Source: Leptolyngbyaceae cyanobacterium RM1_406_9 (GTDB taxonomy: Bacteria > Cyanobacteriota > Cyanobacteriia > Elainellales > Elainellaceae). Taken from it: DNA of 42,988 nucleotides. The position numbers were made by a program, and so were the translations under genes. The notes under the pieces were generated by a model. That model was not told the origin of the DNA and did no database searches. It saw only the letters and a list, made by a program, of their open reading frames with translations. Below are positions 24,381 to 32,731 of this stretch, piece by piece (positions within the stretch are counted from its first letter, which is position 1; each line of letters opens with the position of its first letter). Location: assembly GCA_012033355.1 (NCBI GenBank), contig JAAUQZ010000009.1:1-42988 (forward strand), written 5' to 3'.

Positions 24381-25694
24381 ATGACCCAGGCAATTCAAGC
24401 CCCCACGCAATCTGCTGTCTCTTCTGGTGCTACCTTTACCGCTTTGAAATGTAAAGAATGTGGTACAGAATATGAGCTTAAAGCCACCCACGTTTGCGAA
24501 TTCTGTTTTGGCCCACTCGAAGTCACCTATGACTACAGCAAATTGAGCCAAACCGTCACCCGTGAAACCATTCAGGCAGGGCCAAATTCTATCTGGCGCT
24601 ATCGTCCTTTCCTTCCGGTTGAGACAAATACACCCATTGATCTAGGAACCGGGATGACTCCTCTAGTGCAGGCAAATCGCTTAGCCCGTCGCCTGGGTTT
24701 AAAGCGGCTGTTCATCAAGAACGATGCGGTGAATATGCCTACCCTTAGCTTCAAAGACCGGGTAGTATCTGTAGCGCTAACTCGCGCCCGTGAACTAGGT
24801 TTCTCTACAGTTTCCTGTGCCAGCACTGGAAACTTGGCCAATTCGACAGCGGCGATCGCCGCCCACGCTGGGTTAGACTGCTGCGTTTTCATTCCCGCTG
24901 ACCTGGAAGCAGGCAAAATTCTTGGCACCCTGATCTACGGACCCACTGTCATGGCCGTTCAGGGCAACTACGACCAGGTAAACCGCCTGTGCTGTGAAGT
25001 TGCCAACTCTCACGGCTGGGGCTTTGTCAACATTAACCTGCGTCCTTATTACTCCGAAGGCTCCAAAACTTTAGGCTACGAAGTTGCAGAGCAGTTAGGC
25101 TGGCAGCTACCTGACCACATCGTTGCGCCCCTAGCTTCTGGCTCTCTGTTCGGCAAGATTTACAAAGGCTTCCAGGAATTCATCAAAGTCGGTCTGGTAG
25201 ATGAAAAAGCCGTTCGCTTTAGCGGCGCACAGGCTGAAGGCTGCTCTCCTATTGCCCAGGCATTCCGTGAAGGTCGGGATTTTGTCACCCCTGTCAAGCC
25301 TAATACGATCGCCAAATCAATTGCGATCGGCAACCCCGCTGATGGTGTTTATGCGGTCGATATTGCCCGCAAAACTAACGGCAACATCGAATCTGTCACC
25401 GATGCTGAAATCATCGATGGAATCAAGCTGCTAGCTGAAACTGAAGGCATCTTCACCGAAACCGCAGGCGGCACGACGATCGCCGTCTTGAAGAAGCTAG
25501 TTGAAGCAGGCAAAATCGACCCTGAAGAAACCACTGTCACCTACATCACTGGAAACGGGCTGAAGACTCAGGAAGCAGTTCAGGGCTATATTGGTGAGCC
25601 ATTGACCATCGAACCGAAGCTCGACAGCTTTGAGCGGGCCCTGGAGCGCTCTCACACGTTGGGTCGCCTGGAATGGCAGCAGGTTTTAGTTTAA
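24381..25694 (+). CDS. thrC: Threonine synthase
   Basis: A 437-residue PLP enzyme that converts O-phosphohomoserine to threonine, the last step of threonine synthesis. The Schiff-base Lys is Lys125 in [13 protein letters not shown], and STGNLANST is the phosphate/PLP-binding loop. An N-terminal zinc-ribbon-like segment (CKECGTEY and CEFCFGP, Cys24, 27, 39, 42) precedes the catalytic domain, as in cyanobacterial and plant-type homologues. I start at MTQAIQAP with GAGG ten bases upstream; two earlier starts in frame (24360, 24372) are less likely. A ubiquitin-like sulfur-carrier gene follows by 43 bases, the standard cyanobacterial pairing. Confidence 0.95.
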   Translation: MTQAIQAPTQSAVSSGATFTALKCKECGTEYELKATHVCEFCFGPLEVTYDYSKLSQTVTRETIQAGPNSIWRYRPFLPVETNTPIDLGTGMTPLVQANRLARRLGLKRLFIKNDAVNMPTLSFKDRVVSVALTRARELGFSTVSCASTGNLANSTAAIAAHAGLDCCVFIPADLEAGKILGTLIYGPTVMAVQGNYDQVNRLCCEVANSHGWGFVNINLRPYYSEGSKTLGYEVAEQLGWQLPDHIVAPLASGSLFGKIYKGFQEFIKVGLVDEKAVRFSGAQAEGCSPIAQAFREGRDFVTPVKPNTIAKSIAIGNPADGVYAVDIARKTNGNIESVTDAEIIDGIKLLAETEGIFTETAGGTTIAVLKKLVEAGKIDPEETTVTYITGNGLKTQEAVQGYIGEPLTIEPKLDSFERALERSHTLGRLEWQQVLV

Positions 25695-25737
25695 GCTGAT
25701 CATCTCTAACCCTTATCACTCAAAACTCACTTTCACC

Positions 25738-26013
25738 ATGTCAGTCAAAGTTCTCATTCCTACTCCATTGCAAAAGTTCACCAAAGATCAGGCGGCGATT
25801 GAATGCGATGGCGGCACAATCACAGAGTTGCTCGATTCTCTAGAGCAAAATTTCCCTGGTATCAAGGCGCGGCTGTGTGACGATCAGGGTGAACTACGCC
25901 GTTTTGTAAATTTCTACGTCAACAGTGAGGACATTCGTTTTTTGGATGGCAAGCAAACTTCCTTAAGCGAAGGAGATGAGGTCAGCATCGTTCCGGCGGT
26001 AGCGGGTGGCTAA
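25738..26013 (+). CDS. MoaD/ThiS-like ubiquitin-fold sulfur carrier protein
   Basis: A 91-residue beta-grasp protein ending in the diagnostic Gly-Gly (VAGG), where carriers of this type are adenylated and thiocarboxylated. Hydrophobic pattern ([25 protein letters not shown]) and the [16 protein letters not shown] helix match the MoaD/CysO group. It follows thrC closely, so the two are probably co-transcribed. In Mycobacterium, CysO delivers sulfide to the PLP enzyme CysM for cysteine synthesis; a parallel with a PLP enzyme is suggestive but threonine synthase does not need sulfur, so the functional link is open. Not MoaD in the strict sense: no moaE nearby. Confidence 0.85.
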   Translation: MSVKVLIPTPLQKFTKDQAAIECDGGTITELLDSLEQNFPGIKARLCDDQGELRRFVNFYVNSEDIRFLDGKQTSLSEGDEVSIVPAVAGG

Positions 26014-26035
26014 TCCGTATTGCTAATCACTCAGA

Positions 26036-26123
26036 CAGGCTGGTGCGCTTTCTTGTGGAACAAGGGGCTTAAGCCCCTTGTTAGCGTGGAACTGTTTAAT
26101 TTTGCTTCCGCTTGCGTAAGTCC
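26036..26123. repeat. MITE-like element, diverged copy
   Basis: Contains the palindrome ACAAGGGGCTTAAGCCCCTTGT and ends in TGCGTAAGTCC, aligning with the better-preserved copy at 29093-29185. It abuts the 3' end of comEC and may act as its terminator. Confidence 0.65.
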
Positions 26124-26135
26124 ATACAAATCTAT

Positions 26136-28481
26136 TCAAAAAGCAGAAGGATTGTTTTCCAATGCGTTAAGAAACGGGGTAAAACCTTCCTCTAGAGTCC
26201 ATTGGATTGCGCCATCGTGACCTGTCCAGTAGGTGGCGATCGCCCTTTCACGCAGCCATAGCGCGGTGTCTGGGTCAATCAAATCAGCAGAGGCGATCGC
26301 CGCCTGATTGCCGATTGCGGTTAATAAGTCTGGATGAAGAAATTCACCTGACCACCATAGCACCTGCACCGGAGCCGAAATTTTTTCGCTCAGGAACCGT
26401 TGTTGTTCAGCGGATGGCTCCAGGTTTTGCAGCAACAGCCACCGTTGACCCCCGATGCTTAGCTGAAGCACAACCGGGTTGGAATTAATTAAGCTTGCAG
26501 TCACAGAACCTAGTTGTGTCGCTTGACCGACAGATAAAGGAGAACTGGACGGCTCCAGCAGGGGAGAGTTGAGTAAGCTGGCTTGCCCCAAATTTGGCTG
26601 GACTGGTGATGCAGCAGGGCGATCGCTAACCGTCCCGGCTGAAAAGTTTCGATAGAAAGTTTGGATGGGTAAGTCTGCCGCAATTCGATTCCAGCCTGTG
26701 CTGTTAGCGTTGAAATCGGTCGCAATAGCCCAGTTGATTTGATTGATCCCCTGTTTTTTGAGGAAAGGAAGCACCGTGAAATCAGCGTTTTCCTGGTTGC
26801 CGCTATTGATCAAGCCAACGGAGCCTCGATCTTGAACGACTAAAACAGGTGTTTCAGAGGTTGATAAGATCGTCACCTGAAACAAATTGCTGTAGCGATA
26901 CCAGGCGGGGAGGGCAACCAGGCTCAGTCCAAATAGCAAGGCAATCCACCAGTGTTTTTGTCCGCGCTGCCAGACCCAAATCAGGATAATTAGACTGTAG
27001 AGAGCGATCGCCTGAATCACTGAAATCGTTCCAGTTGCAAACGAGTTGCCAGGGAGCCGATTGCAAAATTCTGCTAGAAATATCAGGCTGTGCAGCGGGT
27101 AGTAAAGCACTGCGGCTATGGCGCTTCCGGCAGTTGACCAAAGTAAAGCAGCCAGGGCACTGATCATGCCGCCAATGCTAATCAAAGTAATGAGCGGCGT
27201 GACGACAACATTTAGCAGAATGCTATAAGGAGAAACCACGCCAAAGGCATAAAGCTGCAAAGGCAAAGTCCAGAGGTAGGCCGCAAGCGGAACAGCAGTC
27301 AGAGTGGCGATCGCAGGCGGCAGCCAATCCAGCTTTTGAGTCAGCGGCGGAACGGTGACAATTAGCCCCAGCGTTGCCAGGAAACTGAGCTGAAAGCCTA
27401 AATCCCAGATCCACAGCGGGTTCACCAGCAGCAAAATTGCCGCAGCCAGCAAAATGGAGCTAAGCGGTCTGACCTTGCGCTCTGTGGTCAGGGCAACCAG
27501 GGCGGCTGTTCCCATGACCGCAGCCCGCAGGACAGAAGGCTGCATTCCTGTGAGTCCGGTGTAGAGAATTAGCACCCCAACGCCAAAAACTAGCCGCGCC
27601 CGGTTGGGAAGCTTTTGCGTCAGAGTGAGCATCACTCCGACCAACAGCGACACTTGAAACCCGGAAGCCGCCAGTGCGTGAGCTAATCCAGCACGAGAAA
27701 ATTGATCTTGAACGTCGTAGGGCAAATCTACTCCGTTGCGCCCCATTACCATTGCGCTAAGCAACGGCCCTTCGGGTACGCCCGACCAACGCACCTGGGA
27801 CTGCACGATTCTTTCACGGATTAGCCACCAGCCCCAGGGCGATCGCCCTTCCCCTTCAGGAAAGTCAACCTGAGTGCCAGTTAGTCCTGCAAAGCCCCCC
27901 TGACGCTTTAAGTACTGCTCAAAATTGAAGCCGCCAGGGTTTTGAGCAGGTTTAGGTTTGTATGGACTGCCTGTGACAGCAACCACCTGCCCTACAGTTA
28001 ATCCGGTGCCCTGAAGCAGCGGCACGGTGACGTAGAGTTTGCCAGTGGCAGGCTGTCCGGCGATCGCACTGTTGCCATCTCCCGTAATCTCACTAACCTG
28101 AGTGACATTCAGCCAAAACCGTACCTTTTGCTTGCGGGTAAGACGAGGCGGCGTATCAATTTTTCCTTGAACAGTGAGAACTTGAGCGGGGGCTGTAGGG
28201 TCAAAGTCGCTGATCTGCCTGCTGATGTCTGACTCTTCCACATCGGGCAATCGCAACTGAAAGTAAAGCGTCGCAAGTAGCCCAACCAATCCCGCGGCTA
28301 GCCAAAGCCGCGATCGCGGTCCGGTTTTCCAAAAGCGGGGCAATGTGAATGAGGCGACTGCACCTGTCAACAGAACGGCGATCGCCCCCCCAGGAATTCC
28401 CGCAAACTGACCTGGCAGTGCAGTTAGCAACAACCCCACGATGTACGCCAGACTCAGAACAGCGCCATTTACACTAGCCAT
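26136..28481 (-). CDS. comEC: ComEC/Rec2-type DNA internalization channel
   Basis: A 781-residue polytopic membrane protein that forms the channel for single-stranded DNA in natural transformation. N-terminal hydrophobic helices (AYIVGLLLTALPG) are followed by the soluble DUF4131-type OB domain (DTPPRLTRKQKVRFWLNV), then the competence domain with HALAASGFQVSLLVGVML and many membrane helices (about 290-560). The C-terminal region (from about 590) resembles a degenerate metallo-beta-lactamase domain, without its metal motif. The start at MASVNGAV is preferred over a TTG six codons upstream. It suggests competence. No comEA is nearby. Confidence 0.9.
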   Translation of the reverse strand: MASVNGAVLSLAYIVGLLLTALPGQFAGIPGGAIAVLLTGAVASFTLPRFWKTGPRSRLWLAAGLVGLLATLYFQLRLPDVEESDISRQISDFDPTAPAQVLTVQGKIDTPPRLTRKQKVRFWLNVTQVSEITGDGNSAIAGQPATGKLYVTVPLLQGTGLTVGQVVAVTGSPYKPKPAQNPGGFNFEQYLKRQGGFAGLTGTQVDFPEGEGRSPWGWWLIRERIVQSQVRWSGVPEGPLLSAMVMGRNGVDLPYDVQDQFSRAGLAHALAASGFQVSLLVGVMLTLTQKLPNRARLVFGVGVLILYTGLTGMQPSVLRAAVMGTAALVALTTERKVRPLSSILLAAAILLLVNPLWIWDLGFQLSFLATLGLIVTVPPLTQKLDWLPPAIATLTAVPLAAYLWTLPLQLYAFGVVSPYSILLNVVVTPLITLISIGGMISALAALLWSTAGSAIAAVLYYPLHSLIFLAEFCNRLPGNSFATGTISVIQAIALYSLIILIWVWQRGQKHWWIALLFGLSLVALPAWYRYSNLFQVTILSTSETPVLVVQDRGSVGLINSGNQENADFTVLPFLKKQGINQINWAIATDFNANSTGWNRIAADLPIQTFYRNFSAGTVSDRPAASPVQPNLGQASLLNSPLLEPSSSPLSVGQATQLGSVTASLINSNPVVLQLSIGGQRWLLLQNLEPSAEQQRFLSEKISAPVQVLWWSGEFLHPDLLTAIGNQAAIASADLIDPDTALWLRERAIATYWTGHDGAIQWTLEEGFTPFLNALENNPSAF

Positions 28482-28539
28482 AGATGCTGATCCCCACAAC
28501 TCTTCTGACTAGTTAGCCCAGAACGAATTGAGAATTGAG

Positions 28540-29016
28540 CTAAATCGCCAGTCCCAACTTTAAGCCAAAAACGGCGTGGAGAAACAGCAGACAGAGAGTC
28601 GCGCTACCCAGGTAGGCGTGGAGCGTGCGAAGGGATGATTTTTGAGTAAACCCGGTGGCGGCGATCGCCCCATTCAGCCCCAACAGCAGCACAGCGGCTG
28701 AGCCGGTCCAAAAGTGAGGGCTTTCAAAAATCGGTTGATTCTGCATGACCAGCGACAAAACGCCGCCCGTATAACCTGCGGCAATAAAAGCAAACATCAG
28801 CGGAGCCAGCTTACGGTGGTCAGAACGGCTCTTCACAGCGGCGGCTTCATCCACAACAACTCTGCCGCGCCAACCTGCCAAGCCGACAAAACTGCCCATC
28901 ACTAATACAACGATCGCCATCATCAAGGGATGCCCCCAATGCACAATCGGCTCAGGTATTCCCAGATCACGAAACCAGGCGGCGATCGACTCTAGCAGAT
29001 CTCTCAAACCTGACAT
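28540..29016 (-). CDS. DUF4079 membrane protein
   Basis: A 158-residue integral membrane protein with four hydrophobic segments (MMAIVVLVMGSFVGLAG, LMFAFIAAGYTGGVLSLV, AAVLLLGLNGAIAATG, LGSATLCLLFLHAVFG). Conserved His residues (HWGHP, RTLHAYLG, FLHAVFG) recall the haem-binding helices of cytochrome b561-like folds. DUF4079 is a cyanobacterial and plastid family of unknown role, presumably a thylakoid or plasma membrane protein. It lies 58 bases from comEC in the same direction, so they may be co-transcribed. Confidence 0.85.
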   Translation of the reverse strand: MSGLRDLLESIAAWFRDLGIPEPIVHWGHPLMMAIVVLVMGSFVGLAGWRGRVVVDEAAAVKSRSDHRKLAPLMFAFIAAGYTGGVLSLVMQNQPIFESPHFWTGSAAVLLLGLNGAIAATGFTQKSSLRTLHAYLGSATLCLLFLHAVFGLKLGLAI

Positions 29017-29364
29017 CCAGTTCTCCTCTTCTGCTGAGATTGCAGCTTAACAAATATTAGTTTAACAATTGTTAAAAATATTCTATAGCGATCAGGACTT
29101 ACGCATTCCTCTGTAGAACAAGGAGCTCAAGCCCCTTGCTAGCATGGCGATCGCCTGAGTTTACGCTCTATTTGCGTAACTCCTGGCAATCCTAAAAATA
29201 GGTTGTGAGAGCAGCGCAGTCATTAGAGAACCTCAAGAATGATGGCTGAGTTTGCTTGTATCATCTTACCCGTAGTCATTATAGATTGATAGAAATAGCG
29301 GCTTGTACGTCAAAAAGTCTCCAGTGCTGCTACCATACTCACTCCTGATTAAGTAAGAAATAGG
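29017..29364. other. Intergenic region with a MITE-like element
   Basis: No gene in 348 bases. It has an AT-rich tract (29050-29085), an element with terminal inverted repeats at 29093-29185, and the upstream region of the next gene. Confidence 0.6.
29093..29185. mobile_element. 93-bp MITE-like element with 13-bp terminal inverted repeats
   Basis: Ends are CAGGACTTACGCA and TGCGTAACTCCTG, inverted with one mismatch. The interior has an AACAAGGAGCTCAAGCCCCTTG palindrome (in part). No coding capacity and no clear target duplication. A diverged copy is at 26036-26123, and the central palindrome alone recurs at 36640-36663. Confidence 0.7.
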
Positions 29365-29622
29365 ATGACAGACAGTAATTTGCCCGATCGTGTAACTCGC
29401 TTAGAAGCATTAGCGGAAACTACCTTGTTAGCAATTCAGCAGCTAGCGTTACAGCAACGTGAAATGCAAAAAAATCTGACGGATAGCATTCAAGATTTGC
29501 TTGGCATGATGAGTGAACAGCGAGGAGAAATGGCTGAAATGCAATCTGAAATACGAGGGCTACAGCGAGAAAATCGACAAATTCTCGACATCCTACTTAA
29601 TCGTCAAAATCCTGATACGTGA
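29365..29622 (+). CDS. Small coiled-coil protein
   Basis: An 85-residue soluble, highly helical protein. From residue 8 to 80 it is a continuous heptad-like sequence (RVTRLEALAETTLLAIQQL, then QREMQKNLTDSIQDLLG and SEIRGLQRENRQILDIL), predicting a dimeric or trimeric coiled coil. No catalytic motif, membrane segment or DNA-binding motif. The start ATG is preceded by AGG. It is probably monocistronic, 105 bases before tldD. Many cyanobacterial genomes carry such small coiled-coil proteins of unknown role; I do not assign one. Confidence 0.65.
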   Translation: MTDSNLPDRVTRLEALAETTLLAIQQLALQQREMQKNLTDSIQDLLGMMSEQRGEMAEMQSEIRGLQRENRQILDILLNRQNPDT

Positions 29623-29727
29623 TGCACGATCGCTATAAAATGAACGTCTTCTCCGTTAAGCCACAAAGAAGAAAGGTGTTGCACAATAGAAGTCAGTTTC
29701 CTCATCCCACTCATTTCGCAAGCTCCT

Positions 29728-31124
29728 ATGTCTACTGCTCTGGCTGATGCTCAAAACCTGCTGTCTGACTTGATTGGGCGCTACCGTTCTCAAGTTGACT
29801 ATCTGTCGATTCGGCTAGAAGAAGCAGAGGGAACAGACATTCTCCTGCGGGGAGACCGAGTAGAGACGCTGAGCGAAGGAATTTCGGTCGGCGGTCAGGT
29901 TCGGGCTTGCTTTAAGGGAGGTTGGGGGTTTGCTAGCTTTAACCAGCTTTCCACTCTGGCAGAGCGAATTGAGGAGCGATCGCCGCTGCCCGTCTAGTGG
30001 GAGATGAAGAAACGCTGCTAGCTCCCGTTGCAGCAATTCAAGACAGCCGCCAACTGCCTTTAACAGGAACCGATCCCCGGCATATTCCACTCGCTCAAAA
30101 GAAAGCACTGTGCAATCATTACGCTGCCATTCTCAGAAGCTTTGACGATCGCATCGCCACTACTTCAGTACGCTATGGCGATAGCGCTCAGCGCGTGATT
30201 CTGGCGACCTCAGAAGGCACCCTGATTGAGCAATCCTGGATTGATTTAGAAATGCGTTTTGCCGCCACTGCGCGAAATGGTGAAACGGTGCAAACAGGAC
30301 GGGAAACGACAGGCTCCCGCAAAGCCTACGAGGATCTGGAAAATCTAGATGAACAGGTGAAAAGTGCGGCCCAGCGGGCAGTAGATGCACTGGTACTGCC
30401 TGCGGTAAAAGGAAACACCTATACGGTGGTGATTGACCCAATTCTGTCAGGGTTGTTTGTGCATGAGGCCTTTGGGCATTTGTCAGAAGCCGACATGGCC
30501 TACGAAAACCCGGACTTACTAGAAGTGATGACTCTAGGAAGGCGATTTGGCCCAGTAGGTCTACAAATTTTTGATGGGGCGGCACCGAGCGGTCATCGCG
30601 GCAGCTATTTCTATGATGATGAGGGCGTTCCCGCAACCACAACTCAACTCATTGAGGACGGGGTGTTGGTTGGGCGGCTCCACTCACGGGAAACCGCAGG
30701 CAAGCTGGATGAAGCCCCGACAGGAAACGCCCGCTGTTTGAGCTATCATTACCCGCCCATCGTGCGAATGACAAATACCTGGATTGAGCGGGGCGACACA
30801 CCAGTCGCCGACCTGTTTAATGGGGTTGAGGAAGGGGTTTATGCCCGCAACTGGCTGGGCGGCATGACAAATGGTGAGATGTTTACCTTCACCGCTGGAG
30901 AAGCCTGGATGATTCGCAATGGGGCGATCGCCGAACCCGTTCGAGATGTCACCCTTTCCGGCAATGTATTCAGCACCCTGAGTGATATCGAGGCGATCGG
31001 CGACGATTTTTACTGGGATGAGTCCGGCGGCTGCGGCAAAGGCGGACAAAGCGGACTCGCCGTTGGCTGCGGTGGCCCTAGCTTACGAATTCGCAATGTC
31101 GTTGTAGGCGGCGAAGCAGAGTAA
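29728..31124 (+). pseudogene. tldD: TldD metalloprotease subunit, one-base deletion
   Basis: TldD of the TldD/TldE (PmbA) zinc protease, which trims unfolded peptides and modified peptide precursors. The zinc motif HEAFGH with the downstream GGCGKGGQSGLAVGCGG-type region (C-terminal) is intact in the second frame. The first frame covers the N-domain (MSTALADAQNLLSDLIGRY to ERIEE). A missing G at 29976/29977, next to a HIP1 site, breaks it: restoring it gives EEAIAAARLVGDEETLLAPV uninterrupted. Total about 465 residues, the family norm. No tldE here. Likely a sequencing error, or a very recent mutation. Confidence 0.9.
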
Positions 31125-31130
31125 CTAGCA

Positions 31131-31212
31131 TCAGACTGAGGCAAGCTGAGCTTGCTTACCCGCTAGGCTAAATGCTCGAGCTTCGATGATTTTGACGGGT
31201 ACGATTTGCCCT
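31131..31212 (-). pseudogene. Relic of a miaB 3' end
   Basis: Read on the minus strand, the segment encodes ADLKGQIVPVKIIEARAFSL followed by AGKQAQLASV and a stop. The last residues of the intact MiaB 1.5 kb away read [20 protein letters not shown] then [11 protein letters not shown]. About three quarters of positions are identical and nothing upstream in the relic remains. It is the end of the TRAM domain of a lost or moved miaB copy, immediately after tldD. Confidence 0.85.
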
Positions 31213-31232
31213 TTGAGGTCGGCTGATGCAAT

Positions 31233-31645
31233 TTATAGTGGAGGATGACGACCCAGTAATTTCTCTTCTGCACGAATCGCCAGCATCATTGTCCGATTCA
31301 AATCAAGTGCTTTCAACGTTGCCCTACCCGTAGCTGTCAACCCAACAACCTGTACATCTTTCCAGCAAAAGTGTTCTTTCCAGACCTGCTGGCGAGGATT
31401 AAATATTGGAACAGATTACCCGTCTCTGAGTCTTCAAGAACTTGCCGCGCCCCTTTGCGGAGGGAGCAAGAAACGCAGGCAAGAGCCAAATTTTCAGCAG
31501 TTGTTTCGCCACCAGCTACTACAGGAATGATGTGGTCGATATGGAAAGTAGCAACTTGACCAATTTGCGATATTCCGCAATATTCACAGCGATTATCCGC
31601 TCTTTGAATTACTAATCGACGGAGTGAGGCGGAAATTGTACCCAT
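31233..31645 (-). pseudogene. HNH endonuclease with a one-base frameshift
   Basis: HNH nuclease of about 137 residues when repaired. The zinc/HNH features are CEYCG near residue 20, FHIDHIIPVVAGG with the two metal-site His-Asp-His, ENLALACVSC and SLRKG. After residue 79 the frame shifts: with one extra A in the AAA at 31401-31403 (plus strand) it continues as FNPRQQVWKEHFCWKDVQVV to GRHPPL and a stop at 31233, which is the family C-terminus. HNH genes of this type in cyanobacteria follow a small partner gene, here six bases upstream. Target unknown. Confidence 0.82.
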
Positions 31646-31651
31646 CTACAT

Positions 31652-31855
31652 TTACTTCGTTACCTGTGTTGAGCGCAAGCGCAATAAAGATAGAAATTCT
31701 GCTAGCTCAACAAGTCCTTCTGCTTCCTGGCGTTCTACCTGAGATAAAGTGAGTCCCTCGTCCTGACGATCCAGCAGGAATTGTAAACGTGCCTGAACCG
31801 CTTGAGGAAGTTTGAATCGAGTGAGTTCGATGGGAATCTCGACAATTTCTGGCAT
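31652..31855 (-). CDS. Conserved small protein paired with the HNH nuclease gene
   Basis: A 67-residue acidic, helical protein (MPEIVEIPIELTRFKLPQAV, then RLQFLLDRQDEGLTLSQVE and AEGLVELAEFLSLLRLRS). It ends six bases before the HNH gene in the same direction, so they are surely co-transcribed. The family is common in cyanobacteria directly before HNH genes. The arrangement is antidote-like but no motif proves it; it could equally be a structural partner. Confidence 0.7.
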   Translation of the reverse strand: MPEIVEIPIELTRFKLPQAVQARLQFLLDRQDEGLTLSQVERQEAEGLVELAEFLSLLRLRSTQVTK

Positions 31856-32151
31856 AGGGCAATTAGCTTGATTCGATTCAATCCCTTTATTCTACGGAGT
31901 AACACTGATTCTTGATAGAGCTAGACATTCCGGGGGCGGAAAAAATCACCCTAGCGAGTACTGTTGAAACCAGACTTTTATTTTAATAATTAAATATTAA
32001 GTTAGCAGCAAGAATTTAGCTCTGACTCTCAAACATGGTTCCGCGCTTTTGCATTTCCTGAAATCACGCTCAAAGGTTAATTTTAGGCAAACTAACCTTT
32101 ACTGAAAACGATATTTTGGAAACTTTTCACGTCACCAAAGGAGTTTAGGCA
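31856..32151. other. AT-rich spacer with a hairpin
   Basis: No gene. An AT-rich stretch at 31975-32010 could be a promoter for the next gene. An 8-bp stem AAAGGTTA/TAACCTTT (32072-32079, 32093-32100) follows; there is no T-run, so not a clear terminator. Confidence 0.35.
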
Positions 32152-32442
32152 GTGGAACCAATAAGTATTATTCTTGATGCTTTGGCTATTGGACTCAAAG
32201 AAACAGCGCCCGAAATCGTTAGAGAAGCTTACAACAACCTAAAATATCTTATCAGAATGAAGTTAGTTGATAAGCCTGATACTCAGATGGTCTTGGCTAA
32301 GTACGAGAGCAATTCTCAAGCTTAGCGAGATGGCTTAAAGGAAGAATTGATAAAAGCAGGTGTCGATAGAGACAAAGCAATTTTTGAAGCTGCACAGCGA
32401 TTGATGCAGGAACTTGAGCGATCAGAATTTGGAAGAATATAG
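32152..32442 (+). pseudogene. Small helical protein gene with an internal amber codon
   Basis: A GTG with AAAGGAG eight bases upstream opens a 96-codon frame (MEPISIILDALAIGLKETAP) that is cut by TAG at 32323-32325 (codon 58) and then continues in the same frame as RDGLKEELIKAGVDRDKAIF to a stop at 32440. The sequence pattern on both sides is consistent helical, so the frame was one gene of a type I associate with small cyanobacterial accessory or effector-linked proteins. One point mutation accounts for the break; readthrough or a sequencing error are alternatives. The next gene overlaps its end by 29 bases. Confidence 0.65.
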
Positions 32443-32611
32443 AACGCGCTTCATTGATTTACTTAGAGGGATTAGCCAAGGACAACGAGCAATGGCAAGA
32501 ATGCCCCAACCACCAGATGAGGTAAACGAGATAGATGTTTTAATGGCGATGCAGTTTGCGATGGCTGTAGAAACGAAAATTCAGCAATACGAATCTCTAT
32601 CTATATATTGA
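32414..32611 (+). CDS. Small hypothetical protein overlapping the preceding gene
   Basis: A 65-residue soluble protein (MSDQNLEEYRTRFIDLLRGI, then MARMPQPPDEVNEIDVLMAM) beginning at a TTG within the previous frame. Ribosome binding is weak (AGGA three bases before), which would fit translational coupling to the upstream gene; an ATG at 32491 is another start. Overlap suggests a two-gene unit. No family recognised. Confidence 0.5.
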   Translation: MSDQNLEEYRTRFIDLLRGISQGQRAMARMPQPPDEVNEIDVLMAMQFAMAVETKIQQYESLSIY

Positions 32612-32731
32612 GTTCGACCGCTTCTGCTACGGTAACTAGGCTACATCGCTACAAGATAGTGCAGAAATAAATAAACATTGCTTAGAGCTTTAACGACAAG
32701 TATCGTCCACCTCCTTAGTGAACCTTGATAC

